Translations under genes and position numbers: made by a program | Part shown: piece after piece, positions 26,448 to 34,747 of the stretch | How positions within the stretch are numbered: the stretch's first letter is position 1 | Layout: each line of letters starts with the position of its first letter | Notes under the pieces: model-generated | What the model saw: the letters and a program-made list of their open reading frames with translations, nothing else | Databases searched by the model: none | Told to the model about the DNA's origin: nothing | From: Nocardiopsis sp. TSRI0078 | GTDB taxonomy: Bacteria > Actinomycetota > Actinomycetes > Streptosporangiales > Streptosporangiaceae | Reading direction: 5' to 3' | Assembly (NCBI RefSeq): GCF_001905145.1 | Contig: NZ_LWLB01000023.1 | Coordinates: 310,001 to 374,000 of the forward strand | Length of the DNA: 64,000 bases

Positions 26448-28913
26448 TCAGACGCGGGCGCCGTGCGGCTCCCCCTCCGCCCCGCGTGTCCGGGCGAGGG
26501 CGGAGAGCAGGCGCCGGGTGGTCTCCGGGGGCCGTACGGCCACGCGCACCCAGGCGGCGTCCAGCCCCGGGAAGGTGTCGGCCCGGCGTACGGCGATCCC
26601 CTGTTCCCGAAGCCGCGCGTGGACTCCCTCGCCTGCCCGCACCAGTACGAACGGGGCCCTGGAGGGGACGAACCCGAGTCCCGCCTCCCGCAGCCCGGCC
26701 TCCAGGTCGGCACGCCAGCCGTCGAGCTCCTCGGCCCGGCGCCCCGCTTCCGCGCTCGCTTCGTCGCTCATGCAGGCGACGGTGGCGGCGATCGCGGGCG
26801 CGGACACCGACCACGGCGTCTGAGCCCGGCCCAGCTCGCCCACCGCGGTCTCGTCCCCCACGACGTACCCGGCCCGGATGCCCGGGATCGACCAGTGCTT
26901 GGTGAGGCTGCGCAGCACCACCAGTCCCTCGATCCGCTCGCCCGCCAGGGACTCCGGCTCCCCGGGCAGGGCGTCCATGAAGGCCTCGTCGACCACCACC
27001 AGCCGACCGGGGCGGCACAGCCCGCGCAGCGCCGCCGCCGGGTGCAGGGCACCGGTGGGGTTGGTGGGGTTGCCTACCACCACGAGATCCGCGTCGTCGG
27101 GGACGGTCTGCGCGTCGAACGCGAAACCGTCCCCGGCCGCGCAGAGCACGGTCGTGACGGTGTGCCCGGCCTGCTCCAGCGCGGCGTGCGGCTCGGTGAA
27201 CTGGGGGTGCACCACCACCGGGCGCCGCCACGGCCGCAGCCGCGCGACCAGGGTGAACGCCTCCGCCGCACCCGCCGTCGGCAGGACCTCGGCGGGCCGC
27301 CGGGCGTGCCGACGGGCGATCGCGGCTCGGGCGGGCTCCGGGTCGGGGTAGACGGCGGCGTGGTCCAGGCTCTCGCGCAGGGCCCGGTCGAGCCAGGCGG
27401 GCCGATCCCCCGGGTAGACGTTGACGGCGAGGTCCAGCAGTCCGCCGCGCGCCTCGGCGTCACCGTGGTGGCGGAGCGGATCGGCCACCGGTTCGGTGCC
27501 GGGGACGGTCGTCCGGGTGGTCGGAGAGGGCTTGGCGGGTGCCGTGGCCGGAGCGGCGTGCACGGCCTCGGCGAAACGGGCGGCGATCCGTGGGTGTCCG
27601 GCCCAGTGGACGTGGAGATAGGAGGCGTGCAGCGTCGGAGAGGCGAAGCCCTCCGGTGCGCCTTCGACCTCCCACGCCGGGCCCTCACCGCAGGCACCGG
27701 GGGTGGTCCGGGTGCGGTGGAACTCGTGGCCGGTGACCCTCTCCCCGGCCCGGGTCAGCAGGGTGTCACCGGGCGAGACCGCCTCGGGATAGCGCAGGGT
27801 GAGCCGCTCCGCCATCCGGGCGTGCGCGGGGACGGCCCCGGCCATGGGCGCGCCGTCGAGCGACTCGGCGAGGTAGAGCAGGCCCGCGCACTCGGCGACG
27901 GTCGGCACCCCCTCCCGTACCGCCTCGCGCAACTCGGCCAGCAGGCTCCGGTTGTCGGCGAGCCGACCGGCGTACACCTCGGGAAAGCCTCCGCCGAGGT
28001 AGACGCCCCGGGTGCCGGCGGGCAGTCCGGTGTCGCCCAGCGGATCGAAGCCGACGACCTCGCAGCCGGCGGCGGTGAGCAGTTCCTCGGTCTCCGTGTA
28101 GCGGAAGGTGAAGGCCCGGCCGCCCGCCACCGCGACCACCGGCCGCCGGGACGTCGCGGATGGTGCCTCCAGCGCGTGCGCCGGATCCCAGGGCCGCGCG
28201 TCCAGGGCGGGCGCGGAGCGGGCCAGGGAGAGCAGCGCGTCCAGGTCCACCTGGCGCGCGACGTGCTCTCCGAGCCGCTCGACCGTGTGCGCCGACTCCG
28301 CCCGCTCGGACGCCGGGACGAGCCCGAGGTGCCGTGAGGGACTGGCGATCCGCTCGTCGCGGTGGACCACGCCGAGGACGGGCAGGCGTGTGGCCCGGGT
28401 GATCTCGGCGACGTTGCGCTCCGAGCCCGCCTTGTTGAGGATCACGCCGACGACCTCGACCGCCGGGTCGTACGCGGCCATGCCCGCCACCAGCGCGCCC
28501 ACCGAACGGGACATCCTGGACACGTCCACGACCAGCACCACCGGCGTCCGGGTCAGGGACGCCACGTGCGCGGACGAGGCGAACCCGCCGGTGCCGATCC
28601 GCCCGTCGTGCAGGCCCATCACGCCCTCGACGACGGCGACGTCGGCGCCGCGCGCCCCGTGCAGGAGCAGCGGCGCCACCCGCTCCTCGCCGACCAGGTG
28701 GGGGTCGAGGTTGCGGCCGGGGCGCCCGGTGGCGAGGGCGTGGTAGCCGGGGTCGATGTAGTCGGGTCCCACCTTGTGGCCGCTCACCACGTGCCCGGCC
28801 TCGCGCAGCGCGGCCATCAGCCCGGTCGCGACCGTGGTCTTGCCCTGCCCGGTCATGGGGGCGGCGATCATCAGCCGGGGCAGGGCCGTCGGCCCGGCGG
28901 CCGGGGACGTCAC
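26448..28913 (-). CDS. cobB-cobC: CobB::CobC fusion: cobyrinic acid a,c-diamide synthase plus PLP aminotransferase/decarboxylase
   Basis: An 821-residue fusion. CobB, about residues 1-450, has nucleotide loop IAAPMTGQGKTTVATGLM, KVGPDYIDPGYH, VEGVMGLHDG, and a glutaminase domain with Cys in TVAECAGLLYL and GHEFHRT. It amidates (hydrogeno)byrinic acid at a and c. A Pro/Thr-rich linker (about 452-489) precedes a class I/II aminotransferase fold from GLLDLAVNVYPGDRP, with VVGNPTNPTGAL and the PLP lysine in LRSLTKHWSIPGIRAGY. This is the CobC/CobD-type enzyme that supplies or loads the aminopropanol moiety. GTG 28913 overlaps the cobO stop (GTGA). No internal stop or second start with a good ribosome binding site was seen at the junction. 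Confidence 0.9.
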   Translation of the reverse strand: MTSPAAGPTALPRLMIAAPMTGQGKTTVATGLMAALREAGHVVSGHKVGPDYIDPGYHALATGRPGRNLDPHLVGEERVAPLLLHGARGADVAVVEGVMGLHDGRIGTGGFASSAHVASLTRTPVVLVVDVSRMSRSVGALVAGMAAYDPAVEVVGVILNKAGSERNVAEITRATRLPVLGVVHRDERIASPSRHLGLVPASERAESAHTVERLGEHVARQVDLDALLSLARSAPALDARPWDPAHALEAPSATSRRPVVAVAGGRAFTFRYTETEELLTAAGCEVVGFDPLGDTGLPAGTRGVYLGGGFPEVYAGRLADNRSLLAELREAVREGVPTVAECAGLLYLAESLDGAPMAGAVPAHARMAERLTLRYPEAVSPGDTLLTRAGERVTGHEFHRTRTTPGACGEGPAWEVEGAPEGFASPTLHASYLHVHWAGHPRIAARFAEAVHAAPATAPAKPSPTTRTTVPGTEPVADPLRHHGDAEARGGLLDLAVNVYPGDRPAWLDRALRESLDHAAVYPDPEPARAAIARRHARRPAEVLPTAGAAEAFTLVARLRPWRRPVVVHPQFTEPHAALEQAGHTVTTVLCAAGDGFAFDAQTVPDDADLVVVGNPTNPTGALHPAAALRGLCRPGRLVVVDEAFMDALPGEPESLAGERIEGLVVLRSLTKHWSIPGIRAGYVVGDETAVGELGRAQTPWSVSAPAIAATVACMSDEASAEAGRRAEELDGWRADLEAGLREAGLGFVPSRAPFVLVRAGEGVHARLREQGIAVRRADTFPGLDAAWVRVAVRPPETTRRLLSALARTRGAEGEPHGARV

Positions 28914-29524
28914 CACTCGATCCCCCGCTGGCCCTTGCGGCCGGCGTCCATGGGGTGCTTGACCTTCGCCATCTCGGTGACGAGGTCGGCGGTCTCCACC
29001 AGCCGCGGGTCGGCGCGGCGGCCGGTGATCACCACGTGCTGGCGTCCGGGGCGGTCCACGAGGGCGGCCACGACGTCCTCGACGTCGATCCAGCCCCAGT
29101 TGATCGGGTAGGTGAACTCGTCGAGGATGAGCAGGTCGTGCGTCTGGTCGGCGAGCCGCCGCTTGATCTCCTCCCAGCCCTCGGCCGCGTCCGCGGCGTG
29201 GTCCTCGGCGCTGCCCTTGCGGCGGCTCCACGACCAGCCCGAGCCCATCTTGTGCCACTCCACCGGGCCGCCCTCGCCGGTCTCCTCGTGGAGCCGTCCC
29301 AGGCGTTCCAGCACGGTCTGCTCGCCGATGCGCCACTTCGCCGACTTGACGAACTGGAACACCCCGATCCGCCAGCCCTGGTTCCAGCCGCGCAGCGCGA
29401 GGCCGAACGCGGCGGTCGACTTGCCCTTGCCGTCACCGGTGTGGACGGCGAGCAGCGGCTGGTTGCGGCGCTGCCGCGTGGTGAGCCCGTCGTCGGGAAC
29501 GACGAGCGGTTGTCCCTGAGGCAT
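28910..29524 (-). CDS. cobO: Cob(I)yrinic acid a,c-diamide adenosyltransferase
   Basis: A 204-residue BtuR/CobO-type ATP:corrinoid adenosyltransferase. The P-loop is HTGDGKGKSTAAFGLALR (about residues 28-45), then VFQFVKSAKW and DLLILDEFTYPINWGW, with LVTEMAKVKHPMDAGRKGQ at the end. It transfers the 5'-deoxyadenosyl group from ATP to Co(I). ATG 29524 shares one base with the stop of the upstream chelatase gene (TGATG) and the stop overlaps cobB, so the three are translationally coupled. Confidence 0.93.
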   Translation of the reverse strand: MPQGQPLVVPDDGLTTRQRRNQPLLAVHTGDGKGKSTAAFGLALRGWNQGWRIGVFQFVKSAKWRIGEQTVLERLGRLHEETGEGGPVEWHKMGSGWSWSRRKGSAEDHAADAAEGWEEIKRRLADQTHDLLILDEFTYPINWGWIDVEDVVAALVDRPGRQHVVITGRRADPRLVETADLVTEMAKVKHPMDAGRKGQRGIEW

Positions 29525-31647
29525 CAGGCGGCCCTCTCTCGTACGGCACTGCCCAGTGCGTCGGCGCTGACCTCGCCGACGGGCAGGTGGTCGGCTCCCA
29601 GGTGGGCGGCCAGTCGTGCGGCGAGGCCGAGGCGCAGCGGGCCGGACTCGCCGTCCACCACGACGGTGGTGACGCCCAGCCCGGCGACGTGGTCGGCGGC
29701 GCCCATCGCACGGCCGACGGCGCCCCGTCCGCCGGTAGCCCGGCCGTCGGTGACGACGAGGAGGAGCGGGCGCAGCCGCGGGTCCCTCAGGCGCTCGCGC
29801 CGAAGGACGCGGGCCGCCTCCAGCAGTCCCTCGGCGAGCGGGGTGCGCCCTCCGGCGGGCAGGTCGTCGAGGCGGGCCGCGGCGGCGTCCACGGAGCGGG
29901 TCGGCGGCAGCGTGAGTTCGGCGCCCTGCCCCCGGAAGGTGATCAGGCCGACCTTGTCGCGGCGCCGGTAGGCGTCGAGGAGGAGGGAGAGGATCGCGGT
30001 CTTGACCTCGGTCATGCGCTTGCGCGCGGCCATGGAGCCGGACGCGTCGACGCAGAACAGGACCAGGTTGGTCTCCTGGCCCTCGCGGACCGCGACGCGC
30101 AGGTCGCGGGGGTGGAGGCGCATGCGGCCGCCGTCCCGCGGCCGGGACGCCGCGGCCCGGATGGTCTCGCCCAGGTGGAGCGAGTCGCCGCTTCCCCGGC
30201 CGGGCGGGGCGGAGCCGATCCGGCGGCCCCGCACGCCGACGGCCCGGCTGCGCCTGCCGTCGGCCCCCTCCCCGGATCCCCGCGCGGTGAACAGGCGGGT
30301 CCGGTAGGGGGCGGCGGCCGTGGCCGGAGCCGGGGAGTCGCCGGCCGGGCGGGGCGCCGGGGAGTCGTCGGAGCCGACCGGTTCCCGTTCGGCGGGCGCG
30401 GGGGACGGGCCCTGCTCGTCCGGACCGCCGTTCGGGGCCTCGCCGGGGCCGTCGGCGTTCGGGGCGCCGTCGGGGTCGGAGGGGTCGCCGGACTCTGACG
30501 GGTCGCCTGGACCGCCGGAGCCGGAGGGGTCCCCGGGCCCGGCGGGGTCGTCGGGGCCGCCGGAGTCGTCGGCCCCTCCCGGGCCCGGCGGCTCCGGGGG
30601 GTCGGGCGGCGGTTCCTCCTCGCCCAGGATCCGGTCGAGGAGTTCCTCGTCGAGCCCCGGCGCGTCGAAGGGGTTGCGCCGGCGCCGGTGCGGCAGGGCG
30701 AGCGTGGCGGCGCGGCGGATGTCGGCCCGGGTGACCGAGGTCCGGCCCTGCCAGGCCGCGTGCGCCACCGCCGTGCGCGCGGTGACGATGTCGGCCCGCA
30801 GGCCGTCCACGTCGTAGGCCGCGCACACCTCGGCGATCTTCAGCAGCGCGGCCTGCGACAGCCGCACCCGCCCGAGCGCCTCCCTGGCCGCGGCGATGCG
30901 CTCGGCGAGGGCCTCCTCGGCCTCGCGGTAGCGGGCGGCGAAGGCGGCGGCGTCGGAGTCGTGGGCCATGCGCCTGCGGACCACCTCGGCGCGGGCCGCG
31001 GGCTCGCGCGGCGCGGCGACCTCCACGGTGAGCCCGAACCGGTCGAGGAGCTGGGGCCGCAGCTCGCCCTCCTCGGGGTTCATCGTGCCGATGAGCAGGA
31101 ACCGGGCCGCGTGCTCCACGGAGAACCCGTCGCGTTCCACGGTCACCCGGCCGGTCGCGGCGGCGTCGAGGAGGAGGTCGACCAGGTGGTCGTGGAGCAG
31201 GTTGACCTCGTCGACGTAGAGGAGCCCGCGGTGGGCCCGGGCCAGCAGGCCGGGCTCGTAGGCGACCTTGCCGTGCGTGAGCGCCTGTTCCAGGTGCAGG
31301 GAGCCGAGGACGCGGTCCTCGGTGGCGCCGACGGGCAGTTCGACGAGCCGCACCGGACGGCTCTCCACGGCCGTGCCGGGCTCGAAGGGTCCGTCCGGCG
31401 ACCGCTGCGCCGGATCGGCGGGGTCCACGGAGAACCGGTCGCCCCGGTAGACGTCGACGGGCGGGAGCAGGGAGGCGAGGGCCCGGACGGCGGTGGACTT
31501 GGCCGTGCCCTTCTCGCCGCGCACCAGGACGCCGCCGATCTCCGGCGAGACGCTGGTGAGGACGAGGGAGAGGCCCAGGTCGTCGAGTTCCTCGGCGTCG
31601 CAGCCGACGATCGCGGAGAAGGGGTAGTGCGCCGTGCGCAATGGCAT
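29524..31647 (-). CDS. BchI/BchD-type AAA+ and VWA chelatase subunit, partner of CobN
   Basis: A 707-residue protein combining both small chelatase subunits. The AAA+ domain occupies residues about 1-335: Walker A RGEKGTAKST at 43-52, Walker B GLLYVDEVNLL, and GTMNPEEGELRPQLLDRFGL. A long acidic, Pro/Gly/Asp/Ser-rich linker follows (about 345-455, repeated GDPS-like units). The C-terminal VWA domain has MIDAS motif DASGSM near 533. Actinobacterial B12 loci lack CobS/CobT and use this Mg-chelatase-like protein with CobN for cobalt insertion. ATG 31647 has GGGAG six bases upstream, and a cobalamin riboswitch precedes it. Confidence 0.9.
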   Translation of the reverse strand: MPLRTAHYPFSAIVGCDAEELDDLGLSLVLTSVSPEIGGVLVRGEKGTAKSTAVRALASLLPPVDVYRGDRFSVDPADPAQRSPDGPFEPGTAVESRPVRLVELPVGATEDRVLGSLHLEQALTHGKVAYEPGLLARAHRGLLYVDEVNLLHDHLVDLLLDAAATGRVTVERDGFSVEHAARFLLIGTMNPEEGELRPQLLDRFGLTVEVAAPREPAARAEVVRRRMAHDSDAAAFAARYREAEEALAERIAAAREALGRVRLSQAALLKIAEVCAAYDVDGLRADIVTARTAVAHAAWQGRTSVTRADIRRAATLALPHRRRRNPFDAPGLDEELLDRILGEEEPPPDPPEPPGPGGADDSGGPDDPAGPGDPSGSGGPGDPSESGDPSDPDGAPNADGPGEAPNGGPDEQGPSPAPAEREPVGSDDSPAPRPAGDSPAPATAAAPYRTRLFTARGSGEGADGRRSRAVGVRGRRIGSAPPGRGSGDSLHLGETIRAAASRPRDGGRMRLHPRDLRVAVREGQETNLVLFCVDASGSMAARKRMTEVKTAILSLLLDAYRRRDKVGLITFRGQGAELTLPPTRSVDAAAARLDDLPAGGRTPLAEGLLEAARVLRRERLRDPRLRPLLLVVTDGRATGGRGAVGRAMGAADHVAGLGVTTVVVDGESGPLRLGLAARLAAHLGADHLPVGEVSADALGSAVRERAA

Positions 31648-31689
31648 GTGAGGCTCCCGCTCGTTTCGCCATCGGTAAGGGGCGGGCGC

Positions 31690-31855
31690 GAGGCCGGTCT
31701 TCGGACTTGCCGGGTCCTCCTTCACGGAGGCTCGGTTCACCGCAGCGGGCCTGTGCCGGAATCTCACCGGACTTCCCAGATTCTCCCCTCCCGCCGTCCC
31801 CACCGTTTCCGATGGCTGGGCCGTTGGGGCACCTCGTGCCTGTGGCCGCCACGAT
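31690..31855 (-). ncRNA. Cobalamin riboswitch upstream of the chelatase-cobO-cobBC operon
   Basis: On the minus strand: GGGAAGTCCGGTGAGATTCC, then CACAGGCCCGCTGCGGTGA (B12 box) and CAAGTCCGAAGACCGGCCTC at the 3' end. It lies in the 284-bp divergent gap between the chelatase gene and cobL, ending about 40 nt before the chelatase start. Boundaries are approximate. Confidence 0.93.
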
Positions 31856-31931
31856 AGCTTGGCCTCCTCCCCGCGGCGGAAGCCGGGGGCCCACCTCCAC
31901 CACGAACTCGGCCAAGGCCAGGAAGGTCGCT

Positions 31932-33161
31932 ATGCACTCCCCCAAGGAAACCGGGATCACCGTCGTCGGCATCGGGGCCGACGGCTGGCCCGGGGTGCCG
32001 GAGCGGCTGCGCCGGATCGTCCTGGACGCGGACGCGGTGCTGGGCGGCCGCAGGCACCTGGCGATGCTGCCTGACCTGCCCGGGCAGCGCCGTGAGGCCT
32101 GGCCCTCTCCCCTGCGGGAGGGCCTGCCGTCCCTGCTCGCCTCCCTCGGCGGCGCCTCCGCGGTCGCGCTCGCCTCCGGCGATCCCCTCGTGTCCGGTGT
32201 CGGCACCACGCTGATCGAACTGCTGGGCGCGGACTCCGTTCGGGTGGAGCCCGCCGTCTCCTCGGTCGCCCTGGCCCGCGCCCGGATGGGCTGGCCCGCG
32301 GAGCGGTGCGCGGTGGTGGGCCTGGTCGGGCGCGATCCCCGCCTGCTCCTGCGGGAGCTGGCACCCGGGCACCGTGTCCTGGTGCTCTCCTCGGACGGGG
32401 GCACGCCCGCGGCGGTCGCCGCCCTGCTGTCCGGCGCCGGCTACGGCGCCAGCCGCATGACCGTGCTGGGCGACCTGGGCGCGGACTCGGAGTCACGCAT
32501 GGAGAGCACGGCGGACGGCTGGCTGGCGTCCCCTCCCGGGAGGGCCCCCGCGCTGCACGTGCTGGCCCTGGAGCTCGTCGGCCCGCACCGGTACGGCCTG
32601 GTTCCGGGCCTGCCCGACGCCGCGTTCGAGCACGACGGGCAGCTGACCAAGAGGGACCTGCGCGCCTCGGCGCTGGCCCGGCTGGCGCCCTCCCCCGGGC
32701 AGCACCTGTGGGACGTGGGCGCGGGCGCGGGGTCGGTCGGCATCGAGTGGATGCGGGTCCACCCGGCCTGCACCGCCACCGCGGTGGAGGCACAGGCCGA
32801 ACGGGCCGCGCGGATCGGCCGCAACGCGGGCCGCCTCGGAGTCCCCGGGCTGCGCGTGGTCACCGGCCGCGCGCCGGACGCGCTGGCCGACCTGCCCGCA
32901 CCCGACGCGGTGTTCGTCGGCGGCGGCGCGACCCGGCCCGGCGTTCTCGACACCTGCCTGCGGGCGCTGCGGCCGGGCGGACGGCTCGTGGTGCACGGCG
33001 TGACGCTGGAGACCGAGCACCTGCTCGCGGACGCCTACCGGCGCCACGGAGGGGAGCTGACCCGTGTCGCCGTCGAGAGCACCGCACCCGTCGGCACGTT
33101 CACCGGCTGGACGCCCGCCCGTACGGTCACCCAGTGGTGCCTGGTCGTAGCGGCCCGGTGA
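31932..33161 (+). CDS. cobL: Precorrin-6Y C5,15-methyltransferase (decarboxylating)
   Basis: A 409-residue two-domain enzyme. The N-terminal CbiE-like methyltransferase domain has ITVVGIGADGWPGVPE, VALASGDPLVSGVG and VEPAVSSVALARARM. The C-terminal CbiT-like SAM domain (from about residue 240) has HLWDVGAGAGSVGIEWMR. The bifunctional protein methylates C5 and C15 and decarboxylates the acetate at C12. ATG 31932 has AGGAAGG upstream. It is divergent from the chelatase operon, and whether the riboswitch region also affects it is unknown. Confidence 0.92.
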   Translation: MHSPKETGITVVGIGADGWPGVPERLRRIVLDADAVLGGRRHLAMLPDLPGQRREAWPSPLREGLPSLLASLGGASAVALASGDPLVSGVGTTLIELLGADSVRVEPAVSSVALARARMGWPAERCAVVGLVGRDPRLLLRELAPGHRVLVLSSDGGTPAAVAALLSGAGYGASRMTVLGDLGADSESRMESTADGWLASPPGRAPALHVLALELVGPHRYGLVPGLPDAAFEHDGQLTKRDLRASALARLAPSPGQHLWDVGAGAGSVGIEWMRVHPACTATAVEAQAERAARIGRNAGRLGVPGLRVVTGRAPDALADLPAPDAVFVGGGATRPGVLDTCLRALRPGGRLVVHGVTLETEHLLADAYRRHGGELTRVAVESTAPVGTFTGWTPARTVTQWCLVVAAR

Positions 33162-33370
33162 CACTCGGCGCGAACCGCGCGACGTCCTGGGCGGTCTCTT
33201 CCCGAGAGTTCCACCATTGCCACGCTCTCAGCCCCTCCTCAGCGTTATTCTGGCGATGTGGGGCCCGGACCACCACACTCGGCGGCTTCCTCGACGAGCC
33301 GCTGAACGCCCAGGCCGGAGATCGTGTCCGTGTCGCCATCGCCCGCCACCGGTATCGCCCAGGGGGACAC

Positions 33371-33973
33371 ATGACCGTCGCAGAGCACCATCCGCCGCCC
33401 GAAGCACCGACGTTCCCCATGGGTCCCGAGCTGTTCGAGCGCCTTGCGGAACAGGCGTTCGAGGCCGACCGCGTACGTATGGAGATGTTCAACGGGAAGG
33501 TCTGGGTTCACAAGGTGACAGACGGAGCCCACGCAGGGATCCTCACCTGGATGATGCGCGAATTCATCGCCCACCGCCCCGACCTGGACCTCCTCACCAG
33601 CGGACTGGGTATCAAGATCGACACCTACCGCAACGGTCGCGCCCGCCCCGGCGGTGTCCTTGCTCCGATCGGTCACTTCGACCAGGCGGGAGAGTGGGCC
33701 GACCCGGGCGGCGTCCTGGCCGTCGTCGAGGTCACCTCCTGGGACGCCGACACCCATGCCCGTGACCGTGTCGAGAAGCCCGCCGCCTACGCGGCGACCG
33801 GTATCGGTGTCTACCTGCTGGTGGACCGGGACGCCAACGCCGTGGTGGTGCACAGCCGACCTGTCCGTGGCCAGTACCTGGACCGGAGCACCCACCCTTA
33901 TGGTGAGGCCGTTCCGGTGCCCGGCATCGGGGTCACCCTGGACACCACCGGGCTCAAGCGCTTCACCCGCTGA
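33371..33973 (+). CDS. Uma2-family putative endonuclease (DUF820)
   Basis: A 200-residue protein with the PD-(D/E)xK-like Uma2 fold. Candidate catalytic residues are the Asp of EWADPGGVLAVVEVTSWDAD (Asp, then Glu in VVEVTS) followed by the Lys of RDRVEKPAAYAATG. VYLLVDRDANAVVVHSRP is the typical C-terminal part. Uma2 genes are multicopy in actinomycetes with no established role. AGGGGGAC precedes ATG 33371. It interrupts the cobalamin locus between cobL and the cobG-M operon and has no evident link to it. Confidence 0.8.
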   Translation: MTVAEHHPPPEAPTFPMGPELFERLAEQAFEADRVRMEMFNGKVWVHKVTDGAHAGILTWMMREFIAHRPDLDLLTSGLGIKIDTYRNGRARPGGVLAPIGHFDQAGEWADPGGVLAVVEVTSWDADTHARDRVEKPAAYAATGIGVYLLVDRDANAVVVHSRPVRGQYLDRSTHPYGEAVPVPGIGVTLDTTGLKRFTR

Positions 33974-34006
33974 CGTGGCCGCCACCGATTCGTGGCCTTG
34001 TGGGGG

Positions 34007-34747
34007 TCAGCGGGACCGCGCCGGGTCGTAGAGATAGGACTCGCCGCCGCCCTCGGGGTCGAGCGCCCGTCCCACGAGGATCACCGCCGCCTGCCTGAAC
34101 CCGGCCTCCTCCACCGCGTCGGCGATGGAGGAGACCGTGCCGTGCAGCACCGCCTCGTCCGGCTGGCTGGCCCGGTGGACGACGACGACCGGGCAGTCGC
34201 CGCCGTACTCGGGCTCGATCTGCGCCATCAGCTCCCGCACCCGCCTGATCGCCAGGTGCAGCACCAGCGTGGCCCGGGTCGCCGCGAACGCCGCCAGCGA
34301 CTCCGTGTCCGGCATGGCGGTCGAGCGGGCCCGGGTGCGGGTCAGCACCACCGACTGGGCCACCAGGGGCACGGTCAGCTCCCGCCCCGCCAGCGCCGAG
34401 GCGGCCGCGTACGCGGGCACCCCGGGTGTGACGTCCCACGGGACGCCGTGCGCGTCGAGCCGCCGTGTCTGTTCGGCGAGCGCCGAGTAGAGCGACGGGT
34501 CGCCGGAGGTGAGCCGTACGACGTCCCCGCCCGCGGCGTGCGCGGCGACGAGACGGGCGGTGATGCGGTCCAGGTCCAGGCCCTGGGTGTCCACCAGTTC
34601 GGCGTCGGGAGCGCAGTGGGTGAGGACCTCCGGGTCCAGGTACGTGCCGGGGTAGAGCACCACGTCGGCCCCGGCGAGCATCCGCGTGGCGCGGACCGTC
34701 AGCAGATCGGCGGCGCCGGGCCCCGCCCCCACGAAGTGCACGGTCAC
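34007..34747 (-). CDS. cobM: Precorrin-4 C11-methyltransferase
   Basis: A 246-residue corrin methyltransferase. VHFVGAGPGAADLLTVRA is the N-terminal loop; then VVLYPGTYLDPEVL, VVRLTSGDPSLYSALAEQ and WDVTPGVPAYAAASALAGRE follow, matching CobM/CbiF. It methylates C11 of precorrin-4. GTG 34747 overlaps the cobIJ stop (GTGA). It is the last gene of the cobG-H-IJ-M operon. Confidence 0.93.
   Translation of the reverse strand: MTVHFVGAGPGAADLLTVRATRMLAGADVVLYPGTYLDPEVLTHCAPDAELVDTQGLDLDRITARLVAAHAAGGDVVRLTSGDPSLYSALAEQTRRLDAHGVPWDVTPGVPAYAAASALAGRELTVPLVAQSVVLTRTRARSTAMPDTESLAAFAATRATLVLHLAIRRVRELMAQIEPEYGGDCPVVVVHRASQPDEAVLHGTVSSIADAVEEAGFRQAAVILVGRALDPEGGGESYLYDPARSR

Noticed and set aside
28910-32404. 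Minus-strand open frame of more than 1100 codons spanning the chelatase gene and part of cobL
   Set aside because: It is the cobO frame extended through antisense and alternative frames; composition is Arg/Pro/Ala-rich and it contradicts the well-supported chelatase and cobL genes.
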